A stretch of DNA of 15,407 nucleotides from Bog-756 sp036511155. Its GTDB lineage: Bacteria; Actinomycetota; Acidimicrobiia; Acidimicrobiales; RAAP-2. Below the pieces are notes generated by a model. It was not told where the DNA came from. It saw only the letters and a program-made list of their open reading frames with translations, and ran no database searches. Position 1 is the first letter of the stretch. Each line of letters starts with the position of its first letter. Shown in pieces: positions 6,055 through 12,096 of this stretch. The DNA is taken from positions 1 to 15,407 of the forward strand of contig DATCCR010000220.1 of the NCBI GenBank assembly GCA_036511155.1. Direction: 5' to 3'. A program made the position numbers and the translations under genes.

Positions 6055-7127
6055 GCGCGCCCAAACGGGTCGTCGTCTGGGGCACCGGGTTCGTCGGACG
6101 CATGGTGATCCCCGAGATCGTGAAGCACCCGTTGTTCGAGCTTGTCGGCGTCGGCGTGTCCAACCCCGACAAGGTGGGCAAGGACGCCGGGGTGCTCAGC
6201 GGGATCGACCCGATCGGGGTCATCGCCACCGACGACATCGACGCCCTGATCGCCCTGGCTCCGGACGCGCTGGTGCACTACGGGCCGACGGCCGCCAAGG
6301 CCGATGTCAACATCGCCCAGATGGGCGCATTCCTGCGGGCCGGCATCGACGTGTGCTCGACGGCCATGACCCCGTGGGTGTGGCCGCACATGGCCCAGAA
6401 CCCGCCGTCGTGGATCGACCCCATAGCCGAGGCGTGCGAAGTCGGCGGTGCGTCCTGCTTCACCACCGGTATCGACCCCGGGTTCGCCAACGACCTGTTC
6501 CCCATGACCCTGATGGGCCTGTGCAGCGAGGTGAGCCAGGTACGGGCCCTCGAGATCCTCGACTACATCAACTACGAGGGTGACTACGAGGTCGAGATGG
6601 GGATCGGCATGCCGCCGGAGTACGTGCCCATGCTCGAGCACACCGAGATCCTGGCCATGTCGTGGGGCGGGACCGTCCCGATGATGGCCCACGCCCTCGG
6701 CATCGAGCTCGAAGCCATCACGTCGACATGGGAGAAGTGGGTGACCCCCGCGGCCATCACCACGGCCAAGGGCACCATCGCGCCCGGCCAGGTGGCCGCC
6801 ATCCGCTTCACCATCAACGGGATCGTGGACGGCCGACCCCGCATCTGCCTGGAGCACGTCAACCGGGTGGGCCAGGACGCTGCCCCGGACTGGCCCCGGG
6901 GCAACGAGAACGACGTCTACCGGGTGGAGATCGACGGCACCCCGTCCATCAGCCAGGAGACGGCCTTCCGGTTCACCGACGGCTCGGGGCGCGATGCCGC
7001 GGCCGCCGGCTGCCTGGCCACGGGCCTGCGGGCCCTCAACGCCGTGCCCTACGTCAACGAACTACCCGCCGGGTGGGTCACCGCCCTGGACCTGCCGCTG
7101 ATCCCCGGGGTCGGCACCGTCCGCTGA
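6051..7127 (+). CDS. DapB-fold NAD(P)-dependent oxidoreductase (amine-dehydrogenase-like)
   Basis: A 358-residue protein with an N-terminal Rossmann motif RVVVWGTGFVGR (GxGxxG at 11-16), then VGVGVSNPDKVGKDAG. The body matches the dihydrodipicolinate-reductase N-terminal-like family that includes 2,4-diaminopentanoate dehydrogenase and many actinobacterial 'NAD(P)H-dependent amine dehydrogenase family' proteins. Supporting blocks are TTGIDPGFANDLFP in the centre and ALNAVPYVNELPAGWVTALD near the end. It is about 100 residues longer than true DapB (about 250-270), and one copy in a non-lysine context argues against lysine biosynthesis. The real substrate is unknown. The start is the GTG at 6051 inside the GTGA overlap with the SDR; the frame upstream of it is only a shadow of the SDR. 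Cytosolic. Confidence 0.88.
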   Translation: MSAPKRVVVWGTGFVGRMVIPEIVKHPLFELVGVGVSNPDKVGKDAGVLSGIDPIGVIATDDIDALIALAPDALVHYGPTAAKADVNIAQMGAFLRAGIDVCSTAMTPWVWPHMAQNPPSWIDPIAEACEVGGASCFTTGIDPGFANDLFPMTLMGLCSEVSQVRALEILDYINYEGDYEVEMGIGMPPEYVPMLEHTEILAMSWGGTVPMMAHALGIELEAITSTWEKWVTPAAITTAKGTIAPGQVAAIRFTINGIVDGRPRICLEHVNRVGQDAAPDWPRGNENDVYRVEIDGTPSISQETAFRFTDGSGRDAAAAGCLATGLRALNAVPYVNELPAGWVTALDLPLIPGVGTVR

Positions 7128-7163
7128 CGCCGGGCCCGTGGCCCGCCACACCGCCTCGTCCGT

Positions 7164-7178
7164 CCCGCCGCCGGCGGG
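7164..7178. repeat. Short GC hairpin between the oxidoreductase and SnoaL-like genes
   Basis: CCCGCC-GCC-GGCGGG is a perfect 6-bp stem with a 3-nt loop in the 82-bp gap before the SnoaL-like gene, with no T-run after it. It might act as an attenuating or mRNA-stabilising hairpin between operon genes. Chance occurrence is also reasonable at this GC content. Confidence 0.3.
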
Positions 7179-7209
7179 CCCGAAGACCACGAACCACACA
7201 GGAGCTGCC

Positions 7210-7704
7210 ATGACCCCCGAAGACCTCGTCGAACTCGAGCTGATCAAGCGCCTCAAGTACCGCTACCTGCGGAGCATCGACCAGAAGCTGTGGGACTCGT
7301 TGGAGTCCTGCTTCGTGCCCGAGGCCACGGCCCGCTACGGCGGCGGCCTGTACGAGTTCTCGAGCCGGGACGACATCATGACGTTCTGCCGTGAGTCGAT
7401 GGGCGCCACCACGTTCCTGTCGAGCCACCGGTGCCACCACCCCGAGATCGACCTGGTCGGCACCGACGAGGCCACCGGTACCTGGGCCCTCGAGGACACG
7501 GTCATCCTCACCGACTTCGGCCTCACCATCCAGGGGGCGGCGTTCTACGAGGACCGCTACGTGAAGCGGGACGGCGAGTGGAAGATCCTCCACACCGGCT
7601 ACAAGCGCTCCTTCGAGGAGCTCATCCCCCGGGCCTCCATCGCCGGAATCAAGCTGACCGCCGAGTGGTGGGCCACGGACGGGCGCTCGACCCTGGGGAG
7701 CTGA
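7210..7704 (+). CDS. SnoaL-like / NTF2-fold protein
   Basis: A 164-residue protein of the SnoaL-like (NTF2, alpha+beta barrel) superfamily, whose members include polyketide cyclases, scytalone dehydratase, steroid isomerase-like enzymes and hydroxylating-dioxygenase small subunits. Diagnostic features are the N-terminal helix ELIKRLKYRYLRSID, the segment WDSLESCFVPEATARY, the histidine pair in LSSHRCHHPEIDL, and the C-terminal strands AAFYEDRYVKRDGEWKILHT. The SnoaL_4-type arrangement suggests a small-molecule enzyme rather than a binding protein, but the substrate is not evident. The ATG at 7210 has AGGAG 5 nt upstream; in-frame codons upstream have no family-like sequence. It follows the SDR and DapB-like genes and probably acts in the same pathway. 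Confidence 0.88.
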   Translation: MTPEDLVELELIKRLKYRYLRSIDQKLWDSLESCFVPEATARYGGGLYEFSSRDDIMTFCRESMGATTFLSSHRCHHPEIDLVGTDEATGTWALEDTVILTDFGLTIQGAAFYEDRYVKRDGEWKILHTGYKRSFEELIPRASIAGIKLTAEWWATDGRSTLGS

Positions 7705-7730
7705 CCGGCGAGGGCGGTCCACGACCGGAC

Positions 7731-7919
7731 GTGTCCCACGGCACCGTCGCCTGCCCGAAGTCGTCGGTGCCGATCGGTGGCGGGGTCGTCTCCTCCTCCG
7801 ACCTCGCAGTCACGATGAACTCGACGGAGCCCATGACCGGGGGCTGGACCGGCCGGGTGAACAACGCCAGTGCTGGAGCCGTCGTCATGGACCCGTTCGC
7901 CATCTGCGCCGGGACGTGA
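7731..7919 (+). pseudogene. Orphan C-terminal fragment of a secreted-protein domain
   Basis: An open frame from a GTG at 7731 to TGA at 7917-7919 encodes 62 residues: GTVACPKSSVPIGGGVVSSS, then MNSTEPMTGGWTGRVNNAS and DPFAICAGT. The pattern (a Cys followed by GGG, an Asn-Ser-x-x-Pro segment, Gly-Trp, Val-Asn-Asn, and a closing Ala-Ile-Cys-Ala) is one I recognise from the C-terminal disulfide-containing domain of unnamed secreted actinobacterial proteins. No signal peptide, Shine-Dalgarno or upstream portion exists: only 26 nt separate the GTG from the SnoaL-like stop. I therefore call it a truncated remnant. Expression as a tiny cytosolic protein is possible but unlikely. Confidence 0.55.
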
Positions 7920-7927
7920 CCGGGCCG

Positions 7928-7953
7928 GCCGGACGCGCCTGAGCGGGTCCGGC
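7928..7953. terminator. Putative bidirectional hairpin between convergent genes
   Basis: GCCGGAC (7928-7934) and GTCCGGC (7947-7953) form a perfect 7-bp stem around a 12-nt loop. It sits 9 nt after the orphan fragment's stop and 12 nt from the stop of the minus-strand SDR. There is no T-run, as is frequent for high-GC actinobacterial terminators. Position between converging transcription units is the main argument. Confidence 0.45.
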
Positions 7954-7965
7954 TACCGCGCACGG

Positions 7966-8721
7966 TCAGGACAAGGTGCCCCCGTCGACGCGGATGTCGG
8001 CCCCGGTCATGTGGGAGGCCTCGTCGGAGGCCATGTAGGCGATCGTGGCGGCGATCCCCTCGGGCGTGCCGAACCCACCGAGTGGCATCACCCGGTTGAT
8101 CAGCTTGGCATTCGCCCCCTCGGGCACTTCGAACGAAGCGGTGATGGGCGTGTCGATGGCGCCCGGGCTCACGCTGTTGCAGCGCAGGCCCGCCTTGGCG
8201 TACTCGACGGCCAGTTCCCGGGTCATGGCCAGGACGCCGCCCTTCGAGGCCGAGTAGGCCAGCGCCCAGGGCTGGCCGGCGTGGGCCGCCGTCGAGGCGA
8301 TGTTGACGATGTTGCCCTTGGTGGCCAGTAGGTGGGGCAGCGACTCGCGGCACATCAGGAAGGTGCCGGTCAGATTGATGGCGATGAGCCGGTTCCACTC
8401 GTCGAGGGTCAGCTCGTGGGAGTGGCCGAAGGACAGCACCCCGGCCACGTTGACCACCACGTCGAGCGAACCCAGGGTGTCGACCGCCCCCGACACGATG
8501 GCCCTGACCCCGTCCTCGGAGGAGACATCGCCCGTTCGGGCCACGATCGAGCCCGACAGCCCGACAGCCTCGGTGGCCAAGGTCTCGAGCGCCACGGCGT
8601 TGACATCGACGGCCACCACGGCCGCCCCTTCGTCGGCCAGGCGCAGCGCCGTCGCCCGGCCGATGCCCGACGCGCCCCCCGTCACCAGCACGTGTTTCCC
8701 GTTGAATCGTTCCAGAGCCAT
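7966..8721 (-). CDS. Short-chain dehydrogenase/reductase (FabG-like), 251 aa
   Basis: A textbook classical SDR: TGGASGIG cofactor motif at 14-21, NVAG at 91-94, Asn116 (AINLTG), Ser143 (IAST), Tyr156 and Lys160 (YSASK), PGAIDTP at 186-192 and the closing ADIRVDGGTLS. Asp39 in AVDVN, at the end of beta-2, suggests NAD(H) preference. It reversibly oxidises a secondary alcohol; the substrate cannot be read out. Its sequence is clearly distinct from the SDR at 5275 (different NNAG, cofactor and C-terminal blocks), so it is not a recent duplicate. The ATG has TACAGT 6 nt upstream and no Shine-Dalgarno. It is divergent from the alpha/beta hydrolase gene, with 158 bp between them. Confidence 0.95.
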   Translation of the reverse strand: MALERFNGKHVLVTGGASGIGRATALRLADEGAAVVAVDVNAVALETLATEAVGLSGSIVARTGDVSSEDGVRAIVSGAVDTLGSLDVVVNVAGVLSFGHSHELTLDEWNRLIAINLTGTFLMCRESLPHLLATKGNIVNIASTAAHAGQPWALAYSASKGGVLAMTRELAVEYAKAGLRCNSVSPGAIDTPITASFEVPEGANAKLINRVMPLGGFGTPEGIAATIAYMASDEASHMTGADIRVDGGTLS

Positions 8722-8727
8722 GGCGGC

Positions 8728-8733
8728 ACTGTA
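8728..8733 (-). promoter_or_regulatory. Leaderless -10 hexamer of the second SDR gene
   Basis: TACAGT on the minus strand ends 6 nt before the ATG at 8721. The six intervening bases are GCCGCC, which cannot serve as a Shine-Dalgarno. No convincing -35 is visible upstream. Confidence 0.55.
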
Positions 8734-8811
8734 GGACGTATCGCCGGGCCAGGTGGTGGGTGGCGCCGCTCATGGGACGTGCCCCGCGATCCGGCCGTGG
8801 ACCGTCGGGAA

Positions 8812-8828
8812 CCCCGCCCGGGGCGGGG
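8812..8828. repeat. Perfect 17-bp inverted repeat in a divergent promoter region
   Basis: CCCCGCCC, a central G, then GGGCGGGG make a perfect 8-bp inverted repeat between the divergent SDR and alpha/beta hydrolase genes, 52 bp before the hydrolase start. A weak -10-like AAGGCT follows at 8834-8839. This is a candidate operator for a dimeric regulator or an mRNA hairpin. The low-complexity G/C content lowers confidence. Confidence 0.4.
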
Positions 8829-8879
8829 CATGCAAGGCTGGGCGGCGCACCGCCGGACACACACACCACCGAGGTTCGC

Positions 8880-9680
8880 TTGCCCATCGCACACGTCAAC
8901 GGGGTCGACCTGGCCTACGAGCTGACCGGCTCGGGGCCACGCGTCCTGCTGCTCAACGGCTCGGGCATGACCATGGATTCCGGCCGGCCACTGCTCGACC
9001 TGTTCGCCGAAGGGGTCACCCTGCTCGCCTTCGACCAGCGTGGCCTGGGGGCAAGTGGATCGGCGCCGGGGCCCTACGACATGGCCACGTGCGCGGTCGA
9101 CGCCCTCGGGCTGCTCGACGCCGTCGGATGGGATACGGCACGGGTCGTCGGCGTGAGCTTCGGGGGGATGGTGGCCCAGGAGCTGGCCGTCACCGCCCCC
9201 GACCGGGTCGAGCGGTTGGCACTGCTGTGCACATCGCCCGGAGGGGCGGGCGGTGTGTCCTATCCCCTGCACGAGCTCGAGGCACTCGACCCCGTCGAGC
9301 GGTCGGCGGTGCGACGGACCCTCCTCGACGACCGCTTCGACGAGGCCTGGCTCGAGACCCATCCCGGCGACCGGGCGTTCGTCGAACTGATGGACCGCCG
9401 CGACACCGATGACGACCCCGTGGTGGTGGCCGGACGGCGGGCCCAGCTCGAGGCCCGGCGCGGCCACGACGTCTGGGGGCGGCTGGGCGTGGTCGACTGC
9501 CCCACGTTCGTCGGGTGCGGGCGGTTCGACCCGATCGCACCGATGGCCAATTCGGCGGCCATCGCCTCGCAGATCCCGGGCGCCGAGCTCCACGCCTACG
9601 ACGGCGGCCACGCGTTCTTCGTCCAGGACCCGGCCGCCCTGCCCGACATCCGGGCGTTCCTGGCGGGCGGGGTGGCGTGA
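8880..9680 (+). CDS. Alpha/beta-fold hydrolase, 266 aa
   Basis: A soluble alpha/beta hydrolase of typical size. Visible elements: the first strands and oxyanion loop RVLLLNGSGM (21-30, with NGSG in place of the common HG), AFDQRGLGASG (50-60), the nucleophile elbow GVSFGG with Ser93, the acid CGRFDP (Asp217) and the catalytic His244 in DGGHAFF. This is the peroxidase/esterase-like 'FDQRGxGxSG' branch; the substrate could be an ester, lactone or C-C bond and is not determined. The start was taken as TTG at 8880 because GAGG lies 5 nt upstream and the family N-terminus (PIAHVNGVDLAYE) begins there. The upstream in-frame ATG at 8760 would add 40 residues without homology. Its TGA overlaps the GTG of the next gene (GTGA, 9677-9680). 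Confidence 0.9.
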   Translation: MPIAHVNGVDLAYELTGSGPRVLLLNGSGMTMDSGRPLLDLFAEGVTLLAFDQRGLGASGSAPGPYDMATCAVDALGLLDAVGWDTARVVGVSFGGMVAQELAVTAPDRVERLALLCTSPGGAGGVSYPLHELEALDPVERSAVRRTLLDDRFDEAWLETHPGDRAFVELMDRRDTDDDPVVVAGRRAQLEARRGHDVWGRLGVVDCPTFVGCGRFDPIAPMANSAAIASQIPGAELHAYDGGHAFFVQDPAALPDIRAFLAGGVA

Positions 9681-10840
9681 GCACGACGACCGGGGCGGCC
9701 GCGCCGGCCGACTCCCCTGTCTCGGGCCGGTGTGACGGGAAGTTCAGCCCGGTGCGCGACGCGTTCGCCGCCAACTTCGTCGAACAGGGGGAGGTCGGCG
9801 CGGCGGTGGCCGTCTTCGTCGATGGCGACCTCGTGGTGGACCTGGTCGGCGGCTGGACCGACGCCGGCCGCACCCGGGAGTGGGCTCCGGACACCCTGGT
9901 CGACGTCTACTCGGTCGGCAAGGCCCTGGTGGCCCTGCTCCTGCTCCAACTGGTCGACGACGGCCGGCTGGGCCTCGACGACCCGGTGGCCTCGCTGTGG
10001 CCCGAATTCGCGTCGGGGGGCAAGGAGGGCGCCACGGTGCGCCACGCCCTGTGCCACCGGGCCGGCGTGCCGGCCATCCGGCGACCGATGACCAACGAGG
10101 ACCTGTGGGACTGGGAGACCATGGCCTCGGCGCTGGCCGCCACCGATGCGTGGTGGGAGCCGGGCACCCGGCACGCCTACCACACCAACACCTACGGCCA
10201 CCTGGTGGGCGAGCTGGTCCGCCGGGCGTCGGGCGACCTGCCCGGCACGCGCCTGGCCCAGCTGACGGCACCGCTCGGGGCCGACGTGTGGTGCGGGCTG
10301 CCTTCGGCGGAGCAGACCCGGTGCGCCGAGGTGATCTGGGCGCTCGGCGACGCACCGCCGACCGTCGACTTCTCCGGGCTGACGGGGGACGACCTGATGG
10401 TGCAGCTCGGCTATTTCAACCCGCCCGGGTACTCCTCGATGGGAGTGGTCAACACCCCGGAGTGGCGCACGTGCCAGGTCCCGTCGACCAACACCCACGC
10501 CACGGCCACCGGCGTGGCCCGCATCTACCGGGCCCTGCTCGAACCCGGGCGCCTGCTGTCGCCCGCCCTGCTGGCCGAGGCCACGTCCCCCCAGTCGGTG
10601 GGCTTCTGCCCCGTCCTCGGCGAGGAGGTCACGTTCGGCCTCGGGTTCAAGCCGACCACGCCGAGGCGGCCGTTCGGCCCCAACCCGTCGGCCTTCGGCC
10701 ACTTCGGGACGGGCGGGGCGGTGGGCTTCGCCGATCCCGACGCCGGCGTGGCCTTCGGGTACGCCATGAACCACGTCATCCCCCGCTGGCAGTCCCGCCG
10801 GAACCGCTCCCTGGTCGACGCCCTCTACGGCTGCCTCTGA
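9677..10840 (+). CDS. Serine hydrolase, beta-lactamase/EstB-like esterase
   Basis: A 387-residue member of the class-C beta-lactamase/penicillin-binding-protein-like esterase family. The nucleophile tetrad is Ser79-Val-Gly-Lys82 in DVYSVGKAL. The second motif is Tyr168-His in HAYHTNTYGHLVGEL, the variant seen in actinobacterial LipE-like esterases rather than the Tyr-x-Asn of true beta-lactamases. The third is HFGTGGAVGFADP, the GxGG loop in place of Lys-Thr-Gly. No signal peptide is present, so it is probably cytosolic and acts on small esters or lactones rather than antibiotics. The start is the GTG overlapping the alpha/beta hydrolase stop; the two hydrolases are translationally coupled and may act in sequence on one substrate. 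The Ala/Thr-rich first 20 residues are probably disordered. Confidence 0.92.
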   Translation: MSTTTGAAAPADSPVSGRCDGKFSPVRDAFAANFVEQGEVGAAVAVFVDGDLVVDLVGGWTDAGRTREWAPDTLVDVYSVGKALVALLLLQLVDDGRLGLDDPVASLWPEFASGGKEGATVRHALCHRAGVPAIRRPMTNEDLWDWETMASALAATDAWWEPGTRHAYHTNTYGHLVGELVRRASGDLPGTRLAQLTAPLGADVWCGLPSAEQTRCAEVIWALGDAPPTVDFSGLTGDDLMVQLGYFNPPGYSSMGVVNTPEWRTCQVPSTNTHATATGVARIYRALLEPGRLLSPALLAEATSPQSVGFCPVLGEEVTFGLGFKPTTPRRPFGPNPSAFGHFGTGGAVGFADPDAGVAFGYAMNHVIPRWQSRRNRSLVDALYGCL

Positions 10841-10847
10841 GCACACA

Positions 10848-10871
10848 GGCAGGTGGAACCCCGCCCCTGCC
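10848..10871 (+). terminator. Weak hairpin after the serine hydrolase gene
   Basis: GGCAGG and CCTGCC pair as a 6-bp stem around a 12-nt loop, starting 8 nt after the serine hydrolase stop and before the sbcCD unit. There is no T-run. Position favours a terminator; stem length is marginal. Confidence 0.3.
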
Positions 10872-10900
10872 CGGATCCCGGCGGTGGCACACCCGTCTGG

Positions 10901-10933
10901 CAGTCTGTCCGCGTGCACGAGGCGAGGCCATGA
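10901..10933 (+). promoter_or_regulatory. Possible sbcD promoter with a 6-codon leader ORF
   Basis: CAGTCT (10901-10906) ends 6 nt before a GTG at 10913. That GTG opens a 6-codon frame (fMet-His-Glu-Ala-Arg-Pro) ending in a TGA at 10931-10933, which overlaps the sbcD ATG as ATGA. The same bases contain GAGGCGAGG, which can act as the sbcD Shine-Dalgarno, so the leader reading is optional. The spacing copies the leaderless pattern seen elsewhere in the window. The hexamer has C instead of T at its first position, and no -35 is visible. Confidence 0.3.
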
Positions 10934-12096
10934 GGATCATCCACACCAGCGACTGGCACATCGGTCGCCGGTTCGAGCGCGAGTCGCTCGAGGACGACCA
11001 GCGGGCGTTCCTCACCTGGCTGGCCGGCCTCGTGGCCGAGGAGCGGGTCGACCTGGTGGTGGTGGCCGGTGACGTCTACGACCGCTCGCTGCCGGCCGAG
11101 GACGCCGTGGCCCTGCTCGACTCGGGCCTCGACGCCATCCGCACCGCCGGGGCCCAGGTGGCGATGATCTCGGGCAACCACGACAGTGCCCGTCGCCTCG
11201 GCTTCGGCGCCGGGCGCCAGGCCCTGGGCGGGGTCCACGTGTTCGCCGACGACCGCAATCCGCCGGTCCCACGGGTGCTGTCGGCCGCCGACGAGCAGGT
11301 CGCCCTGGTGGCCGTGCCGTTCCTCGACCCCCATGTGGCGCCGGTCCCCCGACCGGATGACGACGGGAGCCCGCGGCCCGCCACCCATCAGAACGTGCTG
11401 GCCGACGCCCTCGACGCCGGGCGCCGGGCGCTGGCCGGGCTCGACCCGATGCCCTCGATCGCCGTCGCCCATGCCTACGTGTCGGGGGCCGGCCTGTCCG
11501 ACTCGGAGCGCACCCTCGCCATCGGGGGCGCCGACCAGGTGGACCCGGCCGTGCTCGACGGCTTCGACTACGTGGCGCTCGGGCACCTCCACCGCCCCCA
11601 GCGCATCGGCGGCACCGACACCGTCGCCTACTCGGGCTCGCCGCTCCCCTACTCCTTCAGCGAGGACCATCCGAAGTCGGTGCGCCTGCTCGAGGTGGCC
11701 GGCGGGCGGATCTGCGACGTCTCGATCGTGCCCGTCCCCGTCGGGCGCAAGGTCGTCACGCTGACCGGGACGCTGCAGGGCCTGCTGACCGACCCGGCCC
11801 ACGAACCGTGCACCGACCGCTGGGTGGCGGCCCGCCTGACCGACGACACCGTCCAGACCCAGCCCATGGAGCGGCTCCGCTCCCGGTTCCCCCACGCGGT
11901 CAACCTCCGCTACGACGACCCGGCCACCGGGGCCATCGTCGACTTCGGCACCGTGGGCCCGCCCATCGAGGAGCGCTCCGACGAGGACGTCATCCTCGAG
12001 TTCCTGGAGGAGGTCCGGGACCGCCCGCCGTCCCGGTCCGAGCGGGGCCTGGTCCTGGACGCCCTGGCCACCGCAGTGCGCGAGGGTCGGCCATGA
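10930..12096 (+). CDS. sbcD: Exonuclease SbcD (Mre11-type nuclease subunit)
   Basis: A 388-residue protein, the usual SbcD length. It is the Mn-dependent nuclease of the SbcCD complex, which opens DNA hairpins and trims blocked double-strand ends. Phosphoesterase motifs are complete: HTSDWHIG (Asp8, His10), AGDVYDR (Asp48), SGNHD (Asn83, His84), AHAY (His181) and GHLH (His219, His221), followed by YSGSPLPYSFSE. The C-terminal cap (about 260-388) is longer and Arg/Asp-rich, as expected for the SbcC-interacting region. The ATG at 10930 is preceded by GAGGCGAGG. The stop overlaps the sbcC ATG (ATGA at 12093-12096), so subunit production is coupled. Confidence 0.97.
   Translation: MRIIHTSDWHIGRRFERESLEDDQRAFLTWLAGLVAEERVDLVVVAGDVYDRSLPAEDAVALLDSGLDAIRTAGAQVAMISGNHDSARRLGFGAGRQALGGVHVFADDRNPPVPRVLSAADEQVALVAVPFLDPHVAPVPRPDDDGSPRPATHQNVLADALDAGRRALAGLDPMPSIAVAHAYVSGAGLSDSERTLAIGGADQVDPAVLDGFDYVALGHLHRPQRIGGTDTVAYSGSPLPYSFSEDHPKSVRLLEVAGGRICDVSIVPVPVGRKVVTLTGTLQGLLTDPAHEPCTDRWVAARLTDDTVQTQPMERLRSRFPHAVNLRYDDPATGAIVDFGTVGPPIEERSDEDVILEFLEEVRDRPPSRSERGLVLDALATAVREGRP

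Noticed and set aside
6051..7127. dapB of lysine biosynthesis
   Set aside because: The protein is about 358 residues, far longer than DapB, with different central and C-terminal blocks and no lysine-pathway neighbours.
9677..10840. Antibiotic-resistance beta-lactamase
   Set aside because: The motifs fit EstB/LipE-like esterases (SVGK, YH, GTGG), and there is no signal peptide or Lys-Thr-Gly triad, so a resistance role is not supported.
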